Positions 1 through 5,003 of a stretch of 5,003 bases of DNA are shown in pieces. Numbering within the stretch: the stretch's first letter is position 1; every line of letters starts with the position of its first letter. The translations under genes and the position numbers were made by a program. Below the pieces are notes generated by a model. It made no database searches. It saw nothing but the letters and a program-made list of their open reading frames with translations, and was not told where the DNA came from. The DNA comes from Pseudomonadota bacterium. GTDB taxonomy: Bacteria; Desulfobacterota; Syntrophia; Syntrophales; UBA5619. Where the stretch lies: contig JAHJXP010000240.1 in the NCBI GenBank assembly GCA_018827585.1, forward strand, positions 1 to 5,003, read 5' to 3'.

Positions 1-1578
1 CTTGAACATCTGCCGGGGGATCTCCTCCTTCAGCCGTTCGCAGGCCTGCAGGCCTCTGGTCCGGGCGCGTTCCCGGTGGACGATCTGGGAGAGGGCGTCC
101 ACCTTTTCGCCGTTCACAAGGATGTCCAGGAGGGAGAGGCTGCCCTCGCGGTAGTCGATCAGGTCGTAGTCGAAGGAGCCGTACCCCTGGGTGACGGACT
201 TGAAGCGGTCATAAAAGTCGAAGATCACCTCGGAAAGCGGCATCTCGTAGCTCAGTTCCGCCCGCCCGGGATTCGGATATTTCAGGGCAGAGTTCACCCC
301 CCGCTTCTCCATGCAGAGCTTCATGACGGCGCCCAGGTAGCGTTCGGGGAGCATCATCGCCGCCCGGATGTAGGGCTCCTCCGACTTCATGATGGAGGCC
401 GGGTCGGGGTAGTGGGCCGGATTGTCCACAAAGAGGAGCGTGCCGTCCTTCAGCGTGAAACGGTAGCGGACGGAGGGGACGGAAAGGATGATCGACAGGT
501 CGTACTCCCGCTCCAGGCGCTCCTGGACGACGTCGAGGTGGAGCAGACCCAGGAAGCCGCAGCGGAACCCCTGGCCCAAAGCCGCCGAGGAGTCCTTTTC
601 GTAGACGAACGAGGCGTCGTTGAGCTTGTATTTTTCCAGCGAGACGGCCAGGTCTTCGTAGTCGTCCGAGGCGATGGGATAGATCGAGGCGAAGACGACG
701 GGCTTTACCTCCTTGAAGCCGGGCAGGGGCTTCCCGCAGGGGCGGCCCTCCAGCGTGATCGTGTCCCCCGTCCGGACGTCGGAGACGGTCTTCACCCCGG
801 CGATGATGTAGCCAACGTCCCCCGCGGCAAGACTCTCCCGTTTCTCCCGCTGGAGACGGAAATGGCCGACCTCTTCGACCCGATGGGTGGCGTTGTTGTA
901 CATGAGGCGGATGATGTCGCCCGCCTTTACGGTCCCGTCGAAGATCCGGCAGTGAATCACCGTCCCCCGGAAGGAGTCGTACTTGGCGTCGAAGATAAGC
1001 GCGGCCAGCGGCGCCGCCGGATCGCCCTTCGGGGGCGGGATCCGCTCCACGACCGCCTCCAGGATCTCCTCGATCCCGGTCCCCTCTTTGGCCGAACACT
1101 TCAGATGGGTGTCCGGATCCAGCCCCAGCTCAGAGTCTATCTGCTCGATCACCCGCTCGATGTCGGCGGAGGGGAGATCGATCTTGTTGATCACCGGGAT
1201 GATTGCGAGGTCGTGCTCCATCGCGAGGTAGAGGTTGGCGAGCGTCTGGGCCTGGACACCCTGGGCGGCATCGATCAGCAGCAGCACCCCCTCGCAGGAG
1301 GCGAGCGACCGCGACACCTCGTAGGTGAAATCGACATGGCCGGGTGTGTCGATGAGGTTCAGGGTGTAGGTCCGGCCGTCCTTCGCCCGGTAGGGGAGGG
1401 AGATCGCCTGGCTCTTGATCGTGATCCCCCGCTCCCGTTCGATGTCCATGTTGTCGAGGATCTGGTTCTGAAAATTCCGGTCATCGACAACGCCGGTGTA
1501 CTGGATCAGGCGGTCGGCAAGCGTCGACTTCCCGTGGTCGATATGGGCGATGATGCTGAAATTTCTAATGCTGTCCAT
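1..1578 (-). CDS. lepA: Elongation factor 4 (LepA), 3' end cut by window edge
   Basis: This is a ribosome-bound translational GTPase of the LepA/EF4 family, which acts on the elongating or initiating 70S ribosome in the cytoplasm. Reading the minus strand gives 526 uninterrupted codons. All GTPase motifs are present: G1 AHIDHGKST (11-19), G2 RERGITIK (48-55, Thr53), G3 DTPGHVD (77-83, with the catalytic-type His81), G4 NKID (131-134) and G5 CSAK (161-164). The beta-barrel domain and the EF-G-like domains III and V follow, and then the beginning of the LepA-specific C-terminal domain. Family members are about 600 residues, so roughly 70-75 C-terminal residues lie beyond position 1. The ATG at 1578 is the only ATG, GTG or TTG start downstream of an in-frame stop at 1633-1635, so the start is secure. 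No convincing Shine-Dalgarno precedes it (AGTGCGCAGAAA). It lies 162 nt downstream of adk on the same strand. No damage is visible. Confidence 0.97.
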   Translation of the reverse strand, partial: MDSIRNFSIIAHIDHGKSTLADRLIQYTGVVDDRNFQNQILDNMDIERERGITIKSQAISLPYRAKDGRTYTLNLIDTPGHVDFTYEVSRSLASCEGVLLLIDAAQGVQAQTLANLYLAMEHDLAIIPVINKIDLPSADIERVIEQIDSELGLDPDTHLKCSAKEGTGIEEILEAVVERIPPPKGDPAAPLAALIFDAKYDSFRGTVIHCRIFDGTVKAGDIIRLMYNNATHRVEEVGHFRLQREKRESLAAGDVGYIIAGVKTVSDVRTGDTITLEGRPCGKPLPGFKEVKPVVFASIYPIASDDYEDLAVSLEKYKLNDASFVYEKDSSAALGQGFRCGFLGLLHLDVVQERLEREYDLSIILSVPSVRYRFTLKDGTLLFVDNPAHYPDPASIMKSEEPYIRAAMMLPERYLGAVMKLCMEKRGVNSALKYPNPGRAELSYEMPLSEVIFDFYDRFKSVTQGYGSFDYDLIDYREGSLSLLDILVNGEKVDALSQIVHRERARTRGLQACERLKEEIPRQMFK

Positions 1579-1740
1579 TTTCTGCGCACTTTTTTTAGGG
1601 CGGACTCTACCATGATTGCAGAGGTTAGTAAACTACGAAAAGAAACGCCAAAAGCGCTGATTCCCGTGCCTGTCCCGAACATCGATCCGGGATTCACGAT
1701 GATGACAAAGGTAGGGGTTATCCAAAGATATCGATGGGGG
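1579..1740 (-). other. adk-lepA spacer with a small hairpin and a weak candidate lepA promoter
   Basis: This 162-nt gap separates the adk stop from the lepA start. Read on the minus strand, it contains a 7-bp hairpin at 1673-1692: TCCCGGA pairs with TTCGGGA, with one G-U pair in RNA and a 6-nt loop. No T-run follows it directly, so it is not a clear terminator. A weak sigma70-like pair lies closer to lepA: TTGGCG (plus positions 1646-1651), an 18-nt spacer, then TAACCT (1622-1627). The -10 box matches consensus at only three positions. The only short reading frame here begins with GTG, overlaps the lepA start, uses rare codons and has no ribosome binding site, so I do not call a gene. Confidence 0.35.
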
Positions 1741-2418
1741 CTATGGCAGTTTTGCCAGGAGGGCCTGGGTGACCTCCTGGACGCCTGGGGAGCCGTCCAC
1801 TTCGATGACCGGGACGCGCGCTCTGAAGTAATTCACGGCGGCCAGCGTGCCCTTTTGCTTGTCGTAGTAGATGCCGTGGCGCTTGTCGATCGCCGCTTCA
1901 TCCTGATCGTCGGCCCGCGCGGTCAGCCTGTCGCAGCCGCATACCCGGCAGACCGGCTTGCCGTCCTTCTGGGCCGGCTTGATCGCGTCGATGTAGATGT
2001 TGTTCGGATGGTTGTTGTCCTCGGCGCAGAGTCGGCGGCCCATGATCCTCTTCTTGGCGGTCTCCCGGTCGAGGATGATCTCAATAACGAAGTCCAACTT
2101 CATCCCGGCCTCCTCGAGGGCCTCACCGAGGGCCTCCGCCTGGGAAAGGTTACGGGGGAAGCCGTCCAACAGCCAGCCGCTTTTGCAGTCCGTCTCGTGG
2201 AGGCGGTTGAGGATCATCGGGACGGTGAGCGCATCGGGGACCAACTCGCCCTTGTCGATAAAAGCCTTTGCTTTATTGCCGAGTTCCGTTTCTTTCTTAA
2301 TGTTGTTCCTGAAGATAACGCCGGTCTCAATGTGGGGCACCCCGTACCTCTTCTGGACCACCACTCCCTGGGTACCCTTGCCGCTGCCGTTAGGTCCGAA
2401 AATCAGCATATTCATCAT
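1741..2418 (-). CDS. adk: Adenylate kinase with a Cys-His-Cys-Cys metal site in the LID
   Basis: It catalyses ATP + AMP = 2 ADP in the cytoplasm and keeps the adenylate pool balanced. The 225-residue length fits long-form bacterial adenylate kinases. Residues 8-16 are the P-loop GPNGSGKGT, with Lys14. AMP-site residues include Thr32-Gly33, Arg37, the DGFPRN motif (85-90, Arg89) and Gln93. The GRR element at 127-129 leads into the LID. The LID carries Cys131, His137, Cys157 and Cys160, that is C-x5-H-x19-C-x2-C, instead of the usual four cysteines. Desulfovibrio gigas adenylate kinase binds zinc, cobalt or iron through the same Cys-His-Cys-Cys order, so metal binding is a family-based inference. 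The DDQDE segment (170-174) and Arg180 follow. An AAGGAG Shine-Dalgarno (2430-2425) lies 6 nt from the ATG at 2418; a second ATG follows immediately at 2415 and could also serve. The gene lies between fmdB and lepA on the same strand. Confidence 0.96.
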   Translation of the reverse strand: MMNMLIFGPNGSGKGTQGVVVQKRYGVPHIETGVIFRNNIKKETELGNKAKAFIDKGELVPDALTVPMILNRLHETDCKSGWLLDGFPRNLSQAEALGEALEEAGMKLDFVIEIILDRETAKKRIMGRRLCAEDNNHPNNIYIDAIKPAQKDGKPVCRVCGCDRLTARADDQDEAAIDKRHGIYYDKQKGTLAAVNYFRARVPVIEVDGSPGVQEVTQALLAKLP

Positions 2419-2424
2419 CTTGCG

Positions 2425-2430
2425 CTCCTT
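2425..2430 (-). promoter_or_regulatory. Ribosome binding site of adk
   Basis: The minus strand reads AAGGAG here, 6 nt before the ATG at 2418 and 9 nt before the adjacent ATG at 2415. Either start is compatible with it, so the N-terminus could be MMNM or MNM. Confidence 0.8.
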
Positions 2431-2446
2431 TCCCGGCGTCCATCAC

Positions 2447-2465
2447 TCATGGCCGACGGCCATGA
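2447..2465 (-). other. Perfect 8-bp hairpin between fmdB and adk
   Basis: TCATGGCC and GGCCATGA form a perfect inverted repeat around a 3-nt loop. It sits inside the 60-nt gap between the fmdB stop and the adk ribosome binding site, about 17 nt upstream of the AAGGAG. No T-run follows on the minus strand, so it is not an intrinsic terminator. It could act as an mRNA-stabilising or processing element between the two cistrons, which is inference. Confidence 0.5.
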
Positions 2466-2478
2466 CAGGTCAGTGTCC

Positions 2479-2691
2479 TCAGGAAGGGGGGCAGTTTGTG
2501 GCCGCGCAACTACCGCAACCTGCGCCGGCGCCGGAGGTGTTTCCGATCTTTCCGGAGAAGGCGGACATCATCCGCTGCGTCCTGCTGGATTTGCACTCCG
2601 GACAGGCGACGGCCGCTTTTTCGTCGTGGCTCCGAAAGAGAACCTCGAAAAGGTGTTCGCACTTCCGGCATCTGAATTCATAAATCGGCAT
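2479..2691 (-). CDS. FmdB-family zinc-ribbon protein
   Basis: This is a 70-residue protein of the FmdB putative regulatory family, named after a protein thought to regulate formamidase expression in Methylophilus; its molecular role is not established. It starts with the family signature MPIYEFRC. Two CxxC knuckles, Cys8/Cys11 and Cys30/Cys33, should bind one zinc ion. A flexible Ser/Gly-rich tail ends in a second Cys cluster (Cys59, Cys62, Cys67), also typical of the family. I chose the ATG at 2691 because the family motif begins there and AAGGA lies 8 nt upstream. The longer frame from the ATG at 2775 adds 28 residues unlike the family, and that codon lies inside the proposed -10 box, so it would not be within the transcript. 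The gene is followed after 60 nt by adk, probably in one operon. The function in this organism is unknown. Confidence 0.88.
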   Translation of the reverse strand: MPIYEFRCRKCEHLFEVLFRSHDEKAAVACPECKSSRTQRMMSAFSGKIGNTSGAGAGCGSCAATNCPPS

Positions 2692-2771
2692 GGGTTGTTT
2701 CCTTGGAGCCGGGGGAAGGCCGTTACCCATTTCGGGAGAAACGTCTTTTTCCCGGCCATGATTTCTCATGA

Positions 2772-2800
2772 ACATTAGTGGATATCTCCGTAAAAGTCAA
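2772..2800 (-). promoter_or_regulatory. Sigma70-like promoter for fmdB-adk(-lepA)
   Basis: On the minus strand, TTGACT (plus 2795-2800, five of six to the -35 consensus) is followed by exactly 17 nt and then TAATGT (plus 2772-2777), which keeps the most conserved T, A and final T of the -10 box. Transcription would start near 2765 and leave a leader of about 75 nt before the fmdB ATG at 2691. This agrees with the shorter fmdB start. It is a prediction from consensus matching only. Confidence 0.5.
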
Positions 2801-3037
2801 GGAAAATCAGTGTCACAAAGCGCTTCCTTCGGCAATATGATTCATGAGGCAACCAGCGGGTGCAAGGGTCGCTGAACGGGAGATGAGTGATGTTCGGGGT
2901 GTGCAAGGCCGGGTGAATTTCAACCACATTTCCCTTGACAGGGGGGACGGCCCGTGAGAGTGAAAAACGTCCTTCCGGCCGGACCTCTTCCGCACGGGGC
3001 AGGCCGATGGGTCTTTCATCCGAAGATGCGCCTCAGG

Positions 3038-3112
3038 TCACCCTTTGATAAGAAAGAAGGGGGGAATTCCCCCTCCTTGCAAAAGGGTGGTTAGGGGGAA
3101 GGTTTTTTTATC
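3038..3112. repeat. G/C-tract inverted-repeat intergenic element
   Basis: The segment is built from G-runs, C-runs and short A/T spacers. GGGGGAATTCCCCC (3060-3073) is a perfect 14-nt palindrome. An alternative fold uses CCCCCT (3069-3074) with AGGGGG (3093-3098) around an inner CCTT/AAGG stem and a GCAA loop. Seven T residues follow at 3103-3109, so on the plus strand it resembles an intrinsic terminator placed 54 nt before the aminotransferase start. TCACCCTTTG (3038-3047) and TCACCTTTG (3111-3119) flank it as imperfect direct repeats. Its style matches the CCCCCTAACCCCCCTTT-type dispersed intergenic elements that I know from many deltaproteobacterial genomes. Only one copy is in the window, so repetition elsewhere is inferred. 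Confidence 0.5.
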
Positions 3113-3150
3113 ACCTTTGGGGCGGGGCGACGTCGTCGGAGTTTCATAAA

Positions 3151-3156
3151 AAGGGG
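3151..3156 (+). promoter_or_regulatory. Ribosome binding site of the aminotransferase gene
   Basis: AAGGGG lies 6 nt before the ATG at 3163. It fixes this ATG as the start, which also matches where family similarity begins. Confidence 0.7.
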
Positions 3157-3162
3157 TGTCTT

Positions 3163-4344
3163 ATGGCAATCGCACAGAAGATCAGCGGTTTTATCTCCCA
3201 GGCCTCTTTCATCCGGAAGATGTTCGAGGAGGGGGTACGCCTTAAACAGAAATACGGGGCGGAGAATGTCTTCGATTTCAGCCTCGGCAACCCCAATGTC
3301 GAGCCGCCCGAGGCGGTAAAAACACGGCTGCGGGAGATTATTTCCGCCGAGATCCCCGGAATGCACATGTACATGCCGAACGCCGGCTATCCGGAGACGC
3401 GGGCCGCCGTCGCCGCGGAGGTAAGCGCCACACGGGGCGTGCCGCTCGCCGCCGACCAGATCGTGATGACCTGCGGCGCTGGGGGGGCGCTCAACGTGAT
3501 CCTAAAGACGCTGCTCGATCCAGGCGAAGAGGTGATCATTCCGGCGCCCTTCTTCGTCGAGTACCGCTTCTATGTGGACAATGCGGGCGGCGCGGTCCGG
3601 ATCGTCCCGACACGGGGGGATTTTTCCCTCGATCTCGAGGCGATCCGCAGGGCGATCACGGAAAGAACAAAAGCCGTCCTGATCAACTCTCCGAACAATC
3701 CCACCGGAAAGGTGTATGACGAAGCAAGCATCAAGGGCCTGGCGGCGCTCCTCGCCGAGCAGGGAATGGCGCTCAAGCGGGAGATCTATCTCATCTCCGA
3801 CGAACCCTACAGCGAGATCGTCTATGACGTTCTGACGGCGCCGAGCGTGCTGGCCGCCTGTCCCAACTGCTTCATCGCCTCTTCCTATTCCAAGAGCCTC
3901 TCGCTGCCCGGCGAGAGGATCGGCTATATCGCCGTGAACCCGGGCATTGCCGGCCTCGAGGAGATCATGGGGGGGCTCACGCTCTGCAACCGGATCCTCG
4001 GTTTTGTGAATGCCCCCGCCCTGATGCAGCGGGCCGTCGCCGGCCTGCAGGGGGTACGGGTAGACGTGGAGACCTACCGGAGAAAACGGGACCTCCTCTG
4101 CGACGGCCTTGCCTCGGTGGGTTACCGGGTGTCCAGGCCGGAAGGGGCCTTCTACCTCTTTCCCCGGACGCCGATTCCCGATGACGTCGTTTTTGCTGCC
4201 GCCCTCCAGAGGCGGCGGATCCTCACCGTCCCCGGTAGCGGCTTCTACGGGCCGGGCCATATCCGGATCGCCTACTGCGTTGACGACGCGACTATCATGG
4301 GGGCCATCGAAGGCTTTGGGGAGACCCTGAAGGAATTCCGGTAA
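3163..4344 (+). CDS. Pyridoxal-phosphate-dependent aminotransferase (class I/II, fold type I)
   Basis: This 393-residue enzyme of the aspartate aminotransferase superfamily transfers an amino group to a 2-oxo acid through a PLP cofactor in the cytoplasm. The length is normal and all key elements are present: the N-terminal FSLGNP loop (39-44), the cofactor-phosphate segment CGAGGALN (104-111), SPNNPTG (176-182) with the conserved Asn179, SDEPY (212-216) with Asp213 for the pyridine nitrogen and Tyr216, the Schiff-base Lys244 in SYSKSLSLPGERIGY with Arg252, and HIRIAY with Arg368 for the substrate alpha-carboxylate. The sequence style (SFIRKMFEEG near the start, VILKTLLDPGEEV in the middle) resembles a subfamily common in anaerobes such as clostridia, usually labelled simply PLP-dependent aminotransferase. 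The amino donor cannot be read from the sequence; aspartate, alanine or aromatic amino acids are all possible. It is transcribed divergently from fmdB and appears to be monocistronic. The next strong terminator is at 4511-4549. Confidence 0.94.
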   Translation: MAIAQKISGFISQASFIRKMFEEGVRLKQKYGAENVFDFSLGNPNVEPPEAVKTRLREIISAEIPGMHMYMPNAGYPETRAAVAAEVSATRGVPLAADQIVMTCGAGGALNVILKTLLDPGEEVIIPAPFFVEYRFYVDNAGGAVRIVPTRGDFSLDLEAIRRAITERTKAVLINSPNNPTGKVYDEASIKGLAALLAEQGMALKREIYLISDEPYSEIVYDVLTAPSVLAACPNCFIASSYSKSLSLPGERIGYIAVNPGIAGLEEIMGGLTLCNRILGFVNAPALMQRAVAGLQGVRVDVETYRRKRDLLCDGLASVGYRVSRPEGAFYLFPRTPIPDDVVFAAALQRRRILTVPGSGFYGPGHIRIAYCVDDATIMGAIEGFGETLKEFR

Positions 4345-4408
4345 AGGAGGAAATTGATAACAAAATTTTCTCTTACCCTGAATCATTGAATACCGCAGAT
4401 AATAAATC

Positions 4409-4436
4409 TTGACTTTGCCGGGAATGAGCGTATTTT
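4409..4436 (+). promoter_or_regulatory. Candidate sigma70 promoter upstream of the hairpin/terminator block
   Basis: TTGACT (4409-4414) is followed by 16 nt and TATTTT (4431-4436). These match consensus at five and four of six positions. A transcript would start near 4443 and meet the terminator at about 4549. The surroundings are AT-rich, so chance matches are likelier than elsewhere in the window. Confidence 0.35.
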
Positions 4437-4442
4437 ATAACC

Positions 4443-4549
4443 AACATACTGATTGACTAAGAAAATTGAGTAATTGTCCTTCCCATATAGGGAAGTGAAA
4501 AATGACTTCCAAGCCCTGTCTCTTATGATGTGACAGGGCTTTTGTTTTT
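4443..4549 (+). ncRNA. Possible small RNA of about 107 nt, or structured aminotransferase 3' UTR
   Basis: The segment lies between a promoter-like pair and a strong terminator and has no open reading frame of useful length. It can form CTTCCC-ATATA-GGGAAG (4479-4495) or GGAAGT-(8 nt)-ACTTCC (4491-4510), which share the GGAAG strand and cannot coexist. The terminator stem begins immediately at 4511. I do not recognise it as 6S RNA, SRP RNA, tmRNA or RNase P RNA. The existence of an independent transcript is inference; the same structures could simply end the aminotransferase mRNA. Confidence 0.3.
4511..4549 (+). terminator. Rho-independent terminator
   Basis: A perfect 10-bp stem, AAGCCCTGTC (4511-4520) with GACAGGGCTT (4532-4541), closes an 11-nt loop and runs into TTTGTTTTT (4541-4549). 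The T-run is only on the plus-strand side, so it terminates rightward transcription. The candidates are aminotransferase mRNA, whose stop is 167 nt upstream, or a short RNA started near 4443. It also insulates the gene at 4676 from upstream transcription. Confidence 0.88.
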
Positions 4550-4662
4550 GAGGGCATAAACGCAAGGACATTGAATTGCAAGTAATCTTCATCAAGACTG
4601 AACTCTTGGATTATCAAAAGAGGGGGAGATGCAGAAGGGTTAAAGAAACGACCACCATTGAG

Positions 4663-4668
4663 AAAGGA
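4663..4668 (+). promoter_or_regulatory. Ribosome binding site of the membrane protein gene at 4676
   Basis: AAAGGA lies 7 nt before the ATG at 4676. This is good spacing and supports that start codon. Confidence 0.7.
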
Positions 4669-4675
4669 TTGATCG

Positions 4676-5003
4676 ATGAAGGCAGAGACGGAAGTGAAGG
4701 TTAAATATGGAGTTTGGGGACTGATTTGCGGGGCCATTGTTGCAATGATCATCGGGTTTGCATGGGGTGGTTGGACAACTTCCGGCACTACCCAGAAGAT
4801 GAGCAATGAGGCGGTCTTGGCGAGTCAGGCAGCGATCTGCGTCGCCCAATTTATGAAGGATCCGAATCATGAGGCGAAACTTAAAGAATATGAGGCAATA
4901 GATAGCTGGAAGAGATCTGAATTCATTGAAAAAGGGGGCTGGAATAAAATGCCCGGGCAAAAAGAAGCTAGTTCCGGTGTATCTCGCGCATGTGTCGACG
5001 GAA
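4676..5003 (+). CDS. Uncharacterised single-pass membrane protein, 3' end cut by window edge
   Basis: 109 codons are visible and remain open at the right edge. The protein begins with a short charged segment (residues 1-10, rich in Lys and Glu), followed by one Gly-rich hydrophobic helix at about 12-33 bounded by Trp14, Trp30 and Trp33. It then has a soluble part that is probably periplasmic. This soluble part contains a stretch rich in Ala, Val and Gln (46-60) with Cys55, a charged helix-like segment (62-86), an aromatic/Gly motif WKRSEFIEKGGW (78-89), and Cys106. Cys55 and Cys106 could form a disulphide if exported. The helix lacks a clear signal-peptidase site, so it is more likely an anchor than a cleaved signal. 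I recall similar unnamed proteins in other proteobacteria but know no function. The AAAGGA upstream and protein-like composition support a real gene. Its GC content is lower than that of the genes to the left. Confidence 0.75.
   Translation, partial: MKAETEVKVKYGVWGLICGAIVAMIIGFAWGGWTTSGTTQKMSNEAVLASQAAICVAQFMKDPNHEAKLKEYEAIDSWKRSEFIEKGGWNKMPGQKEASSGVSRACVDG

Larger units (their letters stand above)
2692..3162. other. Divergent intergenic region between fmdB and the aminotransferase gene
   Basis: These 471 nt separate two divergently transcribed genes. They hold the fmdB promoter (2772-2800), a perfect TTGACA hexamer on the plus strand (2935-2940) without a good -10 at 17 nt, and the G/C-tract inverted-repeat element near 3038-3112. 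Short reading frames of up to 68 codons occur on both strands, but none combines a ribosome binding site with recognisable protein sequence. I see nothing gene-like from about 2810 to 3030. Confidence 0.6.
4345..4675. other. AT-rich intergenic region with promoter-like, hairpin and terminator signals
   Basis: This 331-nt region is visibly richer in A and T than anything to its left. It starts with an orphan consensus Shine-Dalgarno (TAAAGGAGG, 4342-4350) that overlaps the aminotransferase stop and leads to no convincing gene. It then holds a promoter-like pair (4409-4436), two alternative hairpins (4479-4510) and a rho-independent terminator (4511-4549). From 4550 to 4662 I see only weak promoter-like hexamers, such as TTGCAA at 4576 with TGAACT at 4599, before the ribosome binding site of the next gene. 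Reading frames on the minus strand across it have no family resemblance or ribosome binding site. Confidence 0.6.

Noticed and set aside
209..1099. A 296-codon open frame on the minus strand inside lepA
   Set aside because: It lies in a different frame of the lepA coding sequence, and its Arg/Gly/Pro-rich translation is typical of out-of-frame GC-rich DNA.
2692..2775. A 28-residue N-terminal extension of the FmdB protein from the ATG at 2775
   Set aside because: The family begins at MPIYEF, a good ribosome binding site precedes that Met, and the upstream ATG lies within the predicted -10 box.
76..2778. A 900-codon open frame on the plus strand, opposite lepA, adk and fmdB
   Set aside because: The three minus-strand genes happen to share one register, and this frame reads exactly the reverse complements of their codons. 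Stops would need sense TTA, CTA or TCA codons, which this GC-rich genome avoids. The product has no recognisable domain, whereas the opposite strand encodes three clear families.
2935..2940. A perfect TTGACA as the -35 box of an aminotransferase promoter
   Set aside because: At 17 nt the following hexamer is GAGTGA and no good -10 lies within 16-19 nt, so I mention it only in the region description.
2813..3019. A 68-codon minus-strand frame in the divergent region
   Set aside because: It has no ribosome binding site, no recognisable motif, and a composition like random translation.
3502..4386. A 294-codon open frame on the minus strand, opposite the aminotransferase
   Set aside because: It has the same codon-register artefact as above: it mirrors the aminotransferase codons, and its sequence is low-complexity and Arg/Gly/Asp-rich with no family resemblance.
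4383..4960. Overlapping minus-strand frames of 70, 123 and 106 codons at the right end
   Set aside because: They overlap each other, the terminator and the better-supported plus-strand gene at 4676, and show no family signal.

Overview
The window looks like a piece of chromosome from a GC-rich anaerobic bacterium, most likely of the Desulfobacterota (deltaproteobacterial) type. The grounds are three: an adenylate kinase whose LID carries the Cys-His-Cys-Cys metal-site pattern known from Desulfovibrio, a CxxC-type FmdB regulatory-protein homologue, and a GC-rich structured intergenic repeat of a kind common in such genomes. The taxonomic placement is inference. No phage, transposase, CRISPR, rRNA or tRNA gene is visible.

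Minus strand, read right to left: a sigma70-like promoter (2772-2800) precedes fmdB (2691-2479). After 60 nt containing a perfect 8-bp hairpin comes the adenylate kinase gene (2418-1741). After a further 162 nt comes lepA (elongation factor 4), which starts at 1578 and runs off the left edge with about 70 C-terminal residues missing. The three genes share one reading register and probably form a housekeeping operon for nucleotide balance and translation, although the 162-nt gap leaves room for a separate lepA promoter.

Plus strand: a 471-nt divergent region (2692-3162) holds the fmdB promoter and a G/C-tract inverted-repeat element (about 3038-3112). It is followed by a fold-type I PLP-dependent aminotransferase (3163-4344) with all catalytic residues intact.

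Right end: from the aminotransferase stop codon onward the DNA is clearly more AT-rich. This 331-nt gap contains an orphan consensus Shine-Dalgarno sequence, a promoter-like pair, two mutually exclusive hairpins and a strong rho-independent terminator (4511-4549). Together these could be a roughly 107-nt small RNA or the 3' end of the aminotransferase transcript. A small uncharacterised single-pass membrane protein gene then starts at 4676 and runs off the right edge.

Most of the window is ordinary housekeeping sequence. The places most worth a second look are the structured RNA region at 4409-4549, the repeat at 3038-3112, the metal-site adenylate kinase, and the uncharacterised protein after the composition change.
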